A DNA stretch of 64,000 nt from Pantoea trifolii (GCF_024506435.1 NZ_JANIET010000002.1:62001-126000); one strand, 5' to 3'. Numbered from the stretch's first letter, positions 1 to 8,622 are shown. Made by a program: numbers and translations. The notes: a model not told the origin generated them from the letters alone.

Positions 1-1153
1 GCCGCGCCTGCTCGCTCAGGCTAAAGCCAAGGCCGTGACGATCGGAAATCAGCATGCGGCCATCGCGCAGTTCCAGCTGCTCATTGAACAGCGGATTGAG
101 CCATTCGAAGTGCTCCAGCCAGGGTTCAATCGGGTAGGTTGCCGCCAGGTGAATGTGGATCTCCATCGCGAAATGCGGTGCCAGTTTGCGGCCATGCCGC
201 GCTGCCAGATCCATGATCTTCAGGAAAGGCGTGATGCCGCCAACGCGCGGCGCGTCGGGCTGCACGACGTCGCTAGCATTACCCAGAATCAGCTGTTCAT
301 GCTCGCGGAAGCTGGTGAGCATTTCCCCGGTGGCGATGGGCGTATCCAGCGCGGCAGTCAGCGCGGCGTGGCCCTCGACATCGTAAGCATCCAGCGGCTC
401 CTCAATCCACACCAGATTAAACTGCTCCATCTTGCGGCCCATGCGGATCGCCGTTTCGCGATCCCATTGCTGATTGGCGTCAACCATCAGCGGGAAATCA
501 TCACCCAGCGTTTGGCGCACCGCGGTTAATCGACGCAGATCTTCAGCGGTGTTGGGCTGACCGACCTTAAGCTTGATGCCGCCAATGCCACTTTCGCGTG
601 AAATCGCCACGTTTTTGATCACCTGATCGAGAGGCGTGTGCAGGAATCCGCCGGAGGTGTTGTAGCACTGCACAGAATCGCGATGTGCACCCAACAGCTT
701 AGCCAGCGGCAGCCTGGCGCGACGCGCTTTCATATCCCACAGCGCGATATCAAACGGCGAAATCGCCTGCACTGCCATGCCGCTGCGGCCGACTGACGCG
801 CCTGCCCACAGCAGTTTGGTGTAGATCTTGTCGATATCATTAGGATCTTCACCCAGCAGCGCGTCAGCAATTTCACAGGCATGCGCATAAATGCCCTGAC
901 CGCCGGCGCGTTTTGAATAGCTAAAGCCGATGCCTTGATAGCCATCGCGCGTTTCAATTTCCGCAACGATTATTGCCACTTCGGTTAATGGCTTTTGACG
1001 TCCGGTCAGTACTTTGGCATCGCTGACCGGCGTTGCCAGCGGCAAAAATGCCAGCGACAAATGGATCCACACAATACGATCGCCGCTGTCCGTGGCGTTG
1101 CCTGTAGCCTGCGTTTTGGCGTAGCTCACGGCGTTAGAATTCACACTCGACAT
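1..1153 (-). CDS. Mandelate racemase/enolase-superfamily dehydratase, L-talarate/galactarate dehydratase-like (3' end outside window)
   Basis: Translating the minus strand from ATG at 1153 gives an open frame of about 384 residues that runs off the left edge. It has the enolase-superfamily plan: an N-terminal capping domain, a KxK pair at about residues 193 and 195 (GIKLKVGQPN), metal ligands in MVDANQQW and WIEEPLDAYD, then IATGEM and a late catalytic His region (APHFAMEIHIHLA). This arrangement and the length (family about 398 residues) fit L-talarate/galactarate dehydratase better than other subgroups, so the likely reaction is dehydration of an acid sugar to a keto-deoxy acid in the cytoplasm. 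A LacI-type regulator lies divergently with shared operator-like repeats. The exact substrate is inferred. Confidence 0.8.
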   Translation of the reverse strand, partial: MSSVNSNAVSYAKTQATGNATDSGDRIVWIHLSLAFLPLATPVSDAKVLTGRQKPLTEVAIIVAEIETRDGYQGIGFSYSKRAGGQGIYAHACEIADALLGEDPNDIDKIYTKLLWAGASVGRSGMAVQAISPFDIALWDMKARRARLPLAKLLGAHRDSVQCYNTSGGFLHTPLDQVIKNVAISRESGIGGIKLKVGQPNTAEDLRRLTAVRQTLGDDFPLMVDANQQWDRETAIRMGRKMEQFNLVWIEEPLDAYDVEGHAALTAALDTPIATGEMLTSFREHEQLILGNASDVVQPDAPRVGGITPFLKIMDLAARHGRKLAPHFAMEIHIHLAATYPIEPWLEHFEWLNPLFNEQLELRDGRMLISDRHGLGFSLSEQAR

Positions 1154-1168
1154 GATGTTCTCCGGTAA

Positions 1169-1188
1169 ATGATTGCGATAACATTTTT
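1169..1188. promoter_or_regulatory. Operator-like repeat 1 (LacI/GntR type)
   Basis: ATGATTGCGATAACATTTTT lies 16 bases upstream of the dehydratase start. It matches the copy at 1267-1286 in the pattern ATGATwGCGmTAACATTTTk. It resembles operators of the gluconate-repressor branch of LacI proteins. Position next to the start codon suggests repression of the dehydratase gene. Confidence 0.55.
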
Positions 1189-1266
1189 GGTCCGCATTGC
1201 ACTATGTGCCAGGAGTTAGGTTTAGTTATGTCTTGATGATCACACTTTTACCATTCTGCAATAATA

Positions 1267-1286
1267 ATGATAGCGCTAACATTTTG
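1267..1286. promoter_or_regulatory. Operator-like repeat 2 (LacI/GntR type)
   Basis: The second copy, ATGATAGCGCTAACATTTTG, lies about 70 bases upstream of the LacI-type gene. The core AGCGCT is palindromic, as in LacI-family sites. The pair at 98-base spacing could allow autoregulation and looping across the divergent promoters. Confidence 0.55.
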
Positions 1287-1353
1287 CGTTAAGCTGTTGT
1301 CGCGTCTCACCAGACTGCTATGCTAGCGGCATCTGCATGAACCGTGAGCTGCC

Positions 1354-2367
1354 ATGAAACCAACCAAACTGGTGCGCAAAGGCGCGCCAACGCTGGAAGA
1401 TGTTGCCCGCGTCGCGGGGATTTCGCCGATGACGGTCAGCCGGGCGTTAAATTCGCCGCAGCAGGTGCGGCTGGCGACGGTAGCCAAAGTGAAAGCTGCC
1501 ATCAGCGCCACCGGCTATATTCCTAACGCCCAGGCCGGCAGCCTGGCGAGCAATCGCAGCCGCTTAATCGCGGTGGTAGTGCCGCAAATTAATAACAATA
1601 TGTTCGTTGATACCATTCAGACGCTGAATGACACGCTCAGCGCGCACGGCTATCACATGCTGTTGTGCGTCACCGGCTATGAGACTGAAACCGAGGCAGA
1701 AACCGTGGCGACGCTGTTGTCGCGGCGTCCGGATGGCATCGTGCTGACCGGCATTCATCACAGCAGCCAGTTGAAAAAAGTGTTGTTGCAGGCCGAAGTG
1801 CCGGTGGTGGAGATCTGGGACATGACGCCAACACCGATCGACATGCTGGTGGGTTTTTCCCACGAAAAGGTCGGCGCGCGTGTGGCAGCGTACCTCGCAG
1901 AACGCGGTTATCAGCGACCAGGTTTGATTTGGACCGATGACCGCCGCGCGCTGCAGCGCAAGCAGGGATTACTCGATGCGTTAGCCGCTCAAGGCATTTC
2001 ACCGCAAGTGGATGCGCCGATAGCGCTGCCAGCTCTAATGCAGCGCGGGCGCGAAGCCTGCGCTCAACTGCTGGATGCGCATCATGATGTCGATGTGCTG
2101 GTGTGCAGTTCCGATACCTTAGCACAAGGCGCATTAATGGAAGCGCAGGCACGCGGAATAGATGTGCCAAATCGGCTGGCGGTGATTGGTTTTGGCGATC
2201 TGGATTTTGCTGCTGCTAATTTCCCCGCTATCTCGACGGTGCGCGTTGATCGGCATCACATGGGACAATTAGCGGCTGAACAACTGCTGAACCGGCTGCG
2301 AGGCAATGCTGTTGAACATCCCATTATCGATCTTGGTTTTGAGATGGTGCCACGCGATTCCGGTTAG
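1354..2367 (+). CDS. LacI-family transcriptional regulator, GntR (gluconate repressor)-like
   Basis: The 337-residue protein starts with a LacI helix-turn-helix and hinge at about residues 13-60 (TLEDVARVAGISPMTVSRAL, then the ATGYIPN-type hinge). A periplasmic-binding-protein-like effector domain follows to the C-terminus (VVVPQINNNMF, CSSDTLAQGALMEA, VIGFGDLDFA). Length and organisation match gluconate-type repressors. It is divergent from the acid-sugar dehydratase, with two matching operator-like repeats between them, so it probably represses that gene in response to the sugar acid. The effector cannot be read from the sequence. Confidence 0.88.
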   Translation: MKPTKLVRKGAPTLEDVARVAGISPMTVSRALNSPQQVRLATVAKVKAAISATGYIPNAQAGSLASNRSRLIAVVVPQINNNMFVDTIQTLNDTLSAHGYHMLLCVTGYETETEAETVATLLSRRPDGIVLTGIHHSSQLKKVLLQAEVPVVEIWDMTPTPIDMLVGFSHEKVGARVAAYLAERGYQRPGLIWTDDRRALQRKQGLLDALAAQGISPQVDAPIALPALMQRGREACAQLLDAHHDVDVLVCSSDTLAQGALMEAQARGIDVPNRLAVIGFGDLDFAAANFPAISTVRVDRHHMGQLAAEQLLNRLRGNAVEHPIIDLGFEMVPRDSG

Positions 2368-2459
2368 CGAAATCTGAAGTGAGAAGCTCATCACATGCGA
2401 AAAATATCTTCCATGTTATAAAATATGGAAAATTTATTTCAAATTGAGAGGTTCCTATC

Positions 2460-2924
2460 ATGTCATCGCTGCCGTCCCTTGAAACCTTGCTACAGCAGGA
2501 AGCTGAGCATCGTTTACCGCAGTTTGATTTCGATTTAGCGTGGCAAATCGGCCAAAGCATCCAGCAGCGAGCCCGTGAAGACAATGCGCCTGTGGCTATC
2601 GAAGTCTATGCGTTTGGACAGGTGCTGTTTCTGACTGCGTTGCCAGGATCCGCCCCAGAAAATCTGGAATGGATGCGTCGCAAGCGCAATACCGTGCTGC
2701 TGACCGGCCATTCTTCGATGTATGTGGGGCTTTTTAACGAGCAGAAAGGCGAGCGTATGGCGCAGCAGGCTTATACTCGCCAGGAAGATTACACCGATCA
2801 CGGTGGCTCTTTCCCGCTGCTTACTGCTCAAGGCGCGATCATCGGCGCAGTCACCATCAGTGGTTTACCCTCCGAAGACGATCATGCGTTGGCGTTGTGG
2901 GGGATTGCCCAACTGCTGCGTTGA
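2460..2924 (+). CDS. UPF0303 family / GlcG-HbpS-like (DUF336) protein
   Basis: A 154-residue cytoplasmic protein without signal peptide. The fold family is recognised from RKRNTVLLTGHSSMYVGL in the middle and GGSFPLLTAQGAIIGAVTISGLPSEDDH towards the end, typical of UPF0303 proteins related to HbpS/GlcG (heme-binding-like domain). The ATG at 2460 has a good GAGAGG ribosome site 8 bases upstream. It follows the LacI-type gene by 92 bases and may be co-transcribed. Biochemical role is not established for this family. Confidence 0.8.
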   Translation: MSSLPSLETLLQQEAEHRLPQFDFDLAWQIGQSIQQRAREDNAPVAIEVYAFGQVLFLTALPGSAPENLEWMRRKRNTVLLTGHSSMYVGLFNEQKGERMAQQAYTRQEDYTDHGGSFPLLTAQGAIIGAVTISGLPSEDDHALALWGIAQLLR

Positions 2925-2980
2925 GTCTGGTCGAATAAAGAACGCCGGAAATCAAAAAATGGCCTCCGGCGTATTAATTC

Positions 2981-3259
2981 TCAAAATAACAGCGTTGCTG
3001 AGCCAACGCCGCACGCTTTGGCGTATCGCGCGATAGTATCCAGGCTGGCAGAGGTGATGTTTTTTTCCATGCGCGAAACGGTTGGCGGTTTTACTCCCAT
3101 TCGCTCAGCTACCTGAGCGCTGGTTAAACCCGCATTTTGACGCCACTGTTTGAGTAGCGATTGCATCCGCGATTTACGCTCCTCAGCTTCCCATGCTGCA
3201 CGATATTCGGGATCTTGCAGCATCTCTTCATGAATTTGATTATGAGTTTTATATTTCAT
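2981..3259 (-). CDS. XRE-family antitoxin (HigA-like)
   Basis: A 92-residue protein with a helix-turn-helix at about residues 45-75 (LTSAQVAERMGVKPPTVSRMEKN) behind a charged N-terminal arm. Its start overlaps the 3' end of the toxin gene by 11 bases, the toxin-first order of higBA-type modules. The expected role is to neutralise the toxin and repress the operon through the tandem inverted repeats at 3610-3645. It is complete and shows no frameshift. Confidence 0.85.
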   Translation of the reverse strand: MKYKTHNQIHEEMLQDPEYRAAWEAEERKSRMQSLLKQWRQNAGLTSAQVAERMGVKPPTVSRMEKNITSASLDTIARYAKACGVGSATLLF

Positions 3260-3569
3260 TCTGCATTTCCTCCAGCCTTCGTAGGGCTTTCTCTATTTCT
3301 GATGATGGTATTTTTTGACTCTTCTTAATGAAAATACGCAGCATGTAAATTTTCTGTCCTCGCTGATACACCCAAAGTCCGCGTGAGATATCGCTACCAG
3401 ACGTTCTAATCTCATACAGCCCATTTCCCAATGGTTTGGTATGAGGTTCACGGAGACTACATGGATCGGTTTGCAGTCGATTGACGAGTTTTACAAACTT
3501 CACGCGAATGATTGGCGGTAATGACCTAAGTTCATCCTCAGCTGCTTCATGGTAGATAACCTCGAACAC
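3249..3569 (-). CDS. RelE/HigB-superfamily toxin (phage Gp49-like)
   Basis: A 106-residue basic protein (MFEVIYHEAAEDELRSLPP..., KPLGNGLYEIRTSGSDISRGLWVYQRGQKIYMLRIFIKKSQKIP) with the RelE/ParE fold signature of the Gp49-like HigB group, which are ribosome-dependent mRNA interferases. The start is GTG at 3569 with a GGAGG ribosome site 8 bases upstream. It is the first gene of a two-gene toxin-antitoxin operon. Chain length and conserved C-terminal basic residues suggest an intact toxin. Activity is inferred from family membership. Confidence 0.83.
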   Translation of the reverse strand: MFEVIYHEAAEDELRSLPPIIRVKFVKLVNRLQTDPCSLREPHTKPLGNGLYEIRTSGSDISRGLWVYQRGQKIYMLRIFIKKSQKIPSSEIEKALRRLEEMQNEI

Positions 3570-3609
3570 TGGCAGGGCCTCCGTGCGATAATTCTAACGA
3601 TGATTCGTT

Positions 3610-3645
3610 ATTAGCTCAACAGCTAATATTAGCCTTTGAGCTAAT
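3610..3645. promoter_or_regulatory. Tandem operator pair of the toxin-antitoxin operon
   Basis: Two abutting 18-bp inverted repeats, ATTAGCTCAACAGCTAAT (3610-3627) and ATTAGCCTTTGAGCTAAT (3628-3645), lie 41 bases upstream of the toxin GTG. The first is perfect in its ATTAGCT arms, the second differs at one position. They are likely binding sites for the XRE antitoxin dimer or toxin-antitoxin complex. Confidence 0.7.
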
Positions 3646-3690
3646 GATTCATGCTTAATCGAACGGAATTTTAAAAGTATTCAAAAAACA

Positions 3691-3725
3691 AAAACGCCCG
3701 ATGCGATCAACACATCGGGCGTTTT
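3691..3725. terminator. Bidirectional intrinsic terminator
   Basis: Arms AAAACGCCCGATG (3691-3703) and CATCGGGCGTTTT (3713-3725) enclose a 9-base loop, with T-tracts on both strands. It ends the leftward cytochrome c/dehydrogenase operon. Confidence 0.85.
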
Positions 3726-3740
3726 AATGCACAACAAACG

Positions 3741-5054
3741 CTATTTCATTGCCGGGACTTTCAACTTATCCCCTGCGCCGGTGATTTTGCGCAGATCGGC
3801 GACCTGGCTGGCCTTCACTTCTGCAGCCTGATTTCCCCACGAATTCCTCACGTAGTTCAGCACATCCGCCATCTCCTGATCGTTAAGTTTCCAGGAGAAC
3901 GCCGGCATGCCTGCGGATGTGGGGCGACCTTCGGTGTGCGGTGCGCGGGCACCGTCCAGCAGCGAGTGAATCATGTTGGTGGGATCGTTCTGCATTGCGC
4001 CATTGCCGGCAAAGGCGGGTACCATGCCGGTGATACCTTCACCCGACAACCCGTGACACGCCGAACAATCCACTTCATAGCGCAGTGCCGCCTGATCGTG
4101 ACGCGTTTTATCCATCACAAACCCGGCGGATTTCGGCGTGGAAGAGGCCGGTAAGCTGCGCAGATAAGTGGCGATAGCGTGCAAATCGCGATCGTTAAAA
4201 TACTGCGTCGAGTGCTCAACCGCTTCCGCCATTGGACCCGCCGCCACGCTTTCGCCGTTAGAGCCGGTTTTTAGATAGTCAGCGATCTGTGCATCGCTCC
4301 ACTTGCCAATGCCAGCGTGAGGATTTGGCGTGATATCCGGCGCGTACCAGCTGCCCAGATTGCCGCCTTGCAGATATTGGCTGCTGATTTCGCCGCCCAA
4401 TGCGTTGCGCGCGGTGTGACAAACGCTACAGTGCGCCGGACCATCAACGATGTATTTGCCGCGATTCCACTCGTCATTCTGCGCAGTTTGCGGCTTGAAC
4501 GCGTTGTTATCGAAGAACAACAGGTTCCAGCCCGCCATCGCCAGACGAATGTTATACGGGAAATTCATGCCCGCATTCTCATCGATGGCGTTGTGCACCG
4601 GTTTTTGCGCCGAGAAGTAGGCCCAAAGATCGTGCATATCGCCATCGCTCATTTGGGTGTAAGCGGTGTACGGCATCGCGGGATAGAGGAAGCCGTGTTC
4701 GCCGCGTCCCTGACGCACCGCGTTGAAGAAATCACGTTCGGTCATGTTACCGATGCCGGTTTCACGATCCGGCGATATGTTCGAGGTTTGCAGCATGCCA
4801 AAGGGCGTATCAATTTTGTAGCCGCCCGAGAAGTCCGCATTGTGGCAGGCGGCGCAGTCGGCAAGGCGCATCACGTACTCACCGCGTTTGATGGCGGCAT
4901 CATCGTTACTGTGGAAATCGGCCAGCTGCACCTTGTCGTCGGCAACGTTGGAGCGCGCGCTGTCTAACACTACCCACAAACTGCCCGACGCCGCGATGCC
5001 TGCAATCACCGCCAGTGCGGCGAGCGTGTAGGTCACTTTCTTTGCTTTCGCCAT
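3741..5054 (-). CDS. Membrane dehydrogenase cytochrome c subunit (gluconate 2-dehydrogenase type), triheme
   Basis: A 437-residue protein with an N-terminal signal/anchor (residues about 6-30) and three CxxCH heme sites: CAACH near residue 67, CSVCH near 208 and CSACH near 331. Three c-type hemes and this length are typical of the cytochrome subunit of bacterial membrane-bound alcohol, gluconate and 2-ketogluconate dehydrogenases, which pass electrons from the flavoprotein to ubiquinone on the periplasmic side. It ends a three-gene operon, 2 bases after the GMC flavoprotein gene. Whether the complex oxidises gluconate, 2-ketogluconate or another polyol cannot be decided here. Confidence 0.88.
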   Translation of the reverse strand: MAKAKKVTYTLAALAVIAGIAASGSLWVVLDSARSNVADDKVQLADFHSNDDAAIKRGEYVMRLADCAACHNADFSGGYKIDTPFGMLQTSNISPDRETGIGNMTERDFFNAVRQGRGEHGFLYPAMPYTAYTQMSDGDMHDLWAYFSAQKPVHNAIDENAGMNFPYNIRLAMAGWNLLFFDNNAFKPQTAQNDEWNRGKYIVDGPAHCSVCHTARNALGGEISSQYLQGGNLGSWYAPDITPNPHAGIGKWSDAQIADYLKTGSNGESVAAGPMAEAVEHSTQYFNDRDLHAIATYLRSLPASSTPKSAGFVMDKTRHDQAALRYEVDCSACHGLSGEGITGMVPAFAGNGAMQNDPTNMIHSLLDGARAPHTEGRPTSAGMPAFSWKLNDQEMADVLNYVRNSWGNQAAEVKASQVADLRKITGAGDKLKVPAMK

Positions 5055-5056
5055 GA

Positions 5057-6826
5057 TTACGCCCCCACCAGCGGTGCCGGATTATGGATGTACTTCTGGT
5101 GGATCGCCTGCGCGGCGCGCACCGCCAGCGCACCAATGGTAATGGTGGGGTTATAACCGCCGTTGTTCGGGAAGGCGGATGCGCCGACCACAAACAGGTT
5201 GTGCGCATCCCAACTTTGCAGATACGGATTGAGTGCAGAAGTGCTGGGATCGGCGCCCATCACCGCGCCACCAATAGTGTGCGAGCTGTGCTGCTGATAC
5301 GGATTCCAGCTCTTCTCCGCCTGGTTATCCACCACGATGTGCTGGCCGCCGGTCTCTTTCATGATGTTGATGGCGCGATCGGTGACGTACTTCGCCATGC
5401 GCACATCGTTCTGGTTCCAGTCGAACGTGGTGCGGATCAGCGGCTGGCCGTGACGATCTTTGTAGTTGGGATCGAGATCGAGATAGGCTTCGCGCATCGG
5501 CATCGAGGTACCCTGGCAGAAGATGGTGCCGGCGGTTTGGTAATCGCGCTTGTAGCCCGCTTTCCACTCGCTGCCCCAGCGTTTGGTGCCCGGACGCAGG
5601 CCGTTCATGTTCTGAATCGGACGGCCGTTGGTGGAGAAGCCCATGATGCCCGCGCCGCCGATAAAATCGAGATCGCTGTGGTCGAAGTTATCGCCATTGA
5701 AGTCATCAATCTGCACCGCCAATGCGCCGCCGCCGATGAACGGATTCATGTATTCGTTATCAAAGAAGCCGGTGACGCTGGAGCAGGTTTGATAGTTGTA
5801 GTTACGGCCAATGGTGCCGCGCCCGGTCAGCGGATTGTATTGCTCGCCCACGCCGGAGAGCAGCATCAGGCGCACGTTATCCATCTGATAAGCGGTGATG
5901 CAGACGATATCCGCCGGTTGGAAGCCTTCCACGCCATCCTGAGTAATGAATTTCACACCTTTCACCGTTTTACCGTCGTCATGTTTCACGGCATGCAGCA
6001 CTTCGGTTTCGGTCAGCAGCGTGAAGTTTGGACGGCGCATCAGCACCGGCAGAATGCAGGCTTGCGGCGATGATTTGGAGAAGTTGCCGCAGCCGTGGAA
6101 GTCGCAGAAGCCGCAATACGTACACGGACCCATGCTGACGCCGAGCGGATTCACATAGGCTTGCGACAGGTTACCGGCAGGCACCGTGAACGGGTGATAA
6201 CCCATATTCTCGGTGGTTTTGCGGTACTTGCTCATCCAGTGCGTATCTTTCAGCGGCGGGGTAGGATAGTCGCGCGAACGCGGGCCTTCGAAGATATTGC
6301 CGCCTTTTTGCGGCTGGCCGTTGAGATTGCCCGCGATACCGGAGGTACCCGCAATACGCTCGAAGCGATCGTAGAACGGTGCCATTTCGTCGTAGGTCAC
6401 GCCCCAATCCTGCAGTTGCAAACCCTGCATCTTCTTCGCGCCGTAGCGTTCACGGGTTTGCTTCGCCACTTCAAAATCCCACGGCGTAAAGCGCCATGAC
6501 ATGCCCGCCCAGTGTGTGCCGGCACCGCCCACGTTCCAGCCAAACTGAAACGCGGACCAGTTACGCACCGGCGCCGCCAGCTGATCGCTGCGGTTGCGGA
6601 AGGTGGTGGTTTCCACGCTCATTGGTTGCAGGATTTTGCGGCGCGTGTGGAAACGCAGTTCATCGGCATCAATGGCGACCGGGAAATCGGTCGAGGTATC
6701 GCGCCAGGCACCGCGTTCGATGGCGACCACGTTAAGTCCCGCGCGGGTTAGCTCTTCCGCCATCACCGAACCGGCCCAACCTAAGCCGACGATGACCACG
6801 TCAGCTTTATTTCTAACTAATGACAT
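5057..6826 (-). CDS. GMC-family FAD dehydrogenase large subunit (gluconate 2-dehydrogenase type)
   Basis: A 589-residue flavoprotein. FAD binding is shown by VVIVGLGWAGSVMAEELTRAG at residues 11-31, and the GMC C-terminal catalytic region by HTIGGAVMGADPSTSALN and VVGASAFPNNGGYNPTITIGALA. A cysteine cluster near residues 234-255 (GPCTYCGFCDFHGC, then SPQAC) is like the iron-sulfur site of FAD glucose/gluconate/sorbitol dehydrogenases. It has no signal peptide of its own, so it is probably exported with the Tat-carrying small subunit encoded upstream. Expected role is periplasmic oxidation of a sugar acid. Confidence 0.88.
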   Translation of the reverse strand: MSLVRNKADVVIVGLGWAGSVMAEELTRAGLNVVAIERGAWRDTSTDFPVAIDADELRFHTRRKILQPMSVETTTFRNRSDQLAAPVRNWSAFQFGWNVGGAGTHWAGMSWRFTPWDFEVAKQTRERYGAKKMQGLQLQDWGVTYDEMAPFYDRFERIAGTSGIAGNLNGQPQKGGNIFEGPRSRDYPTPPLKDTHWMSKYRKTTENMGYHPFTVPAGNLSQAYVNPLGVSMGPCTYCGFCDFHGCGNFSKSSPQACILPVLMRRPNFTLLTETEVLHAVKHDDGKTVKGVKFITQDGVEGFQPADIVCITAYQMDNVRLMLLSGVGEQYNPLTGRGTIGRNYNYQTCSSVTGFFDNEYMNPFIGGGALAVQIDDFNGDNFDHSDLDFIGGAGIMGFSTNGRPIQNMNGLRPGTKRWGSEWKAGYKRDYQTAGTIFCQGTSMPMREAYLDLDPNYKDRHGQPLIRTTFDWNQNDVRMAKYVTDRAINIMKETGGQHIVVDNQAEKSWNPYQQHSSHTIGGAVMGADPSTSALNPYLQSWDAHNLFVVGASAFPNNGGYNPTITIGALAVRAAQAIHQKYIHNPAPLVGA

Positions 6827-6844
6827 TGACTCAGCTCCGGCTAT

Positions 6845-7573
6845 TTAATCGTTAGGAATCAGACTGACGGGAATAAGCGCCAGATTTTCGTTGCGGCGTT
6901 CGATATAAGGGCGATAGTCATAGCGTGCGCCAGGAAAACCGATCATTTTCCAGCCCACCATATTTTTATTTCCGCCATAAATCGGATCCGCTAAATAGCT
7001 TTCGCGCGCGTTTTGTAGCATTAATTCAAACAGCGCCTGGCTATTCACGTCTTTTCCTAAATCGATCTTGCCGTCTTCCATTGCCGTCAGGAATATATCG
7101 ATCTGTTCAGCTGATAAGGTATGCAATGAAGCCTGATGCTGTTGCTGCGCCCACTTTTCCAGCGCGGCTAAGCCGGTTAAATAGCGCGCTTTCGGCGGCG
7201 TGAGAAATTGCGGGCTGCCCATCAACGCCGCTTCATTTTCCGGATGCAGCGGCGCCTGCAAATAGAGCGCCGCGCCGGAGCCATAATCTCCGGCTAACTG
7301 GTTATCGAGGAACTCAATTGCGCCTGCTTCAGTGGCGGATGGACCAAGATCATCGGCGGGGATCAGGCGATCAAAAATAGCGGCCAGATTCTGGCGATCC
7401 AGCGGATTAGTGAGCACCTGGTAACCGTCTTGCCATGCGGGTTGCGGCAGGTGATCGGGGCTGAGTTTGGTTTCCAGCGGGACATTGTGCAGCTCTTTCG
7501 CCCGCAGTTGCGGCGCGACGGCGAGGGATGCCACAATTCCACTGAGCGAAAAGAGCGCTTCTCTTCGGTTCAT
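6845..7573 (-). CDS. Membrane dehydrogenase small subunit (gluconate 2-dehydrogenase subunit 3 family)
   Basis: A 242-residue protein with a twin-arginine signal at the N-terminus (MNRREALFSLSGIVASLAVAP). The body has the family pattern of gluconate 2-dehydrogenase subunit 3 (FDRLIPADDLGPSATEAGAIEFLDNQLAGDYG; C-terminal YGGNKNMVGWKMIGFPGARYDY). This subunit usually escorts the folded flavoprotein through Tat and stabilises it. First gene of the operon, 18 bases before the large subunit. Confidence 0.88.
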   Translation of the reverse strand: MNRREALFSLSGIVASLAVAPQLRAKELHNVPLETKLSPDHLPQPAWQDGYQVLTNPLDRQNLAAIFDRLIPADDLGPSATEAGAIEFLDNQLAGDYGSGAALYLQAPLHPENEAALMGSPQFLTPPKARYLTGLAALEKWAQQQHQASLHTLSAEQIDIFLTAMEDGKIDLGKDVNSQALFELMLQNARESYLADPIYGGNKNMVGWKMIGFPGARYDYRPYIERRNENLALIPVSLIPND

Positions 7574-7648
7574 ACTTCTTATCCCTTAATCTTCAAGACA
7601 TGAATATTGACAGAGCACGACGTTCAGATATTTCAGACGCAATGACAT

Positions 7649-7664
7649 CGCGCTAAATAGCGCG
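7649..7664. promoter_or_regulatory. 16-bp palindrome upstream of the dehydrogenase operon
   Basis: CGCGCTA-AA-TAGCGCG lies 76 bases upstream of the small-subunit start. It may be an operator for an unidentified regulator. Only symmetry and position support this. Confidence 0.35.
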
Positions 7665-7780
7665 CAGGCGCTAGCAACGAATCTGCGTTCGTTATTATTT
7701 TTTCAGAGGTGGGTTAATATTCGGTCTCCATTTATGGTGACCGTATTCGCGGGAAACCCGTTTATCGGGCGTCCTTTATG

Positions 7781-8605
7781 TTAATGAATATATTTATTCA
7801 TATCTTCATAGCAGTGACGGGAAATATCCCACAGATCGTCTTCCCAATTCTGCGGACTTAACAGTTCCGGCGACCAAACGCCGTCGTAGCCGGTTGCTTT
7901 CACCGCCGCTACCCAGGCGGCAATATCGACATCGCCTTCGCCCGGCGCATAGTCGCGTTGTACCCACTCATCCCAGGCTTCGCCCGGTTTCGCCGCGCGA
8001 CCATCGCAGAAATGCACGCCGTAAATCAGATCTTTATCCATGCGCGCCACTTCGGCAGGCGTGGTGCCGCCACCGGCATGCAGGTGCCAGAAATCCACCA
8101 CCACACCGAGGTTGTCTTTGCCGCTCTGTTTAATCACATCAAGCGCGTGTTGCAGCGAATTGAACGCGGTGAAGGCGACGACTTCAACCTGGAATTTGAT
8201 GCCGTGCGGTGCGCCGATATCGGCGATGGCGGAGATATTCTCCAGCAGGATGGCATCACGCTCGTTAGCGGAAAGGTGATCGAGTTCGGTCAGCGCCATG
8301 ATTTGCACTACCGGGCAACGCAATTCTACCGCGGCCTGGCAGATTTTTTCCGCTTCGCGCAGCAGTTCAGCTCGCGCTTGCGGTTCATGTCGACCAATGC
8401 GTTTCAGCGCATTGATGCAGGTAATATTGACGCTGTATTTCGCCATCAGATCGCGGTAGGCAGCATAGCTGCCACCGTTTTCCAGATAGCGATACAGGTG
8501 TTCTGGCAGGATTTCCAGCCCGCTAAAGCCTGTCTCATGGGCGATGCGTAACTGAGTGACGGCATTGCTGTACCAAACAGACACGCCATGCAACGACAAC
8601 TTCAT
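7781..8605 (-). CDS. Sugar phosphate isomerase/epimerase family (xylose isomerase-like TIM barrel)
   Basis: A 274-residue AP-endonuclease-2/xylose-isomerase-like barrel (MKLSLHGVSVWYSNA..., GVVVDFWHLHAGG, GVHFCDGRAAKPGEAWDEW, GVWSPELLSPQNWEDD). The Asp/His/Glu metal-ligand pattern of IolE/IolI-like enzymes is visible. The start has a strong GGAGGAG ribosome site. It is 17 bases downstream of a LacI-type regulator in the same direction, and a second barrel enzyme of the same superfamily (11229-12170) lies on the divergent side. Substrate unknown; cyclitol or keto-sugar catabolism is likely. Confidence 0.8.
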   Translation of the reverse strand: MKLSLHGVSVWYSNAVTQLRIAHETGFSGLEILPEHLYRYLENGGSYAAYRDLMAKYSVNITCINALKRIGRHEPQARAELLREAEKICQAAVELRCPVVQIMALTELDHLSANERDAILLENISAIADIGAPHGIKFQVEVVAFTAFNSLQHALDVIKQSGKDNLGVVVDFWHLHAGGGTTPAEVARMDKDLIYGVHFCDGRAAKPGEAWDEWVQRDYAPGEGDVDIAAWVAAVKATGYDGVWSPELLSPQNWEDDLWDISRHCYEDMNKYIH

Positions 8606-8622
8606 CTCTCCTCCTTGTTACC

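Noticed and set aside
5084..6073. Long rightward open frame of about 329 codons opposite the GMC flavoprotein gene
   Set aside because: Antisense shadow of a high-GC gene; the flavoprotein motifs are on the other strand and no ribosome site or family was seen.
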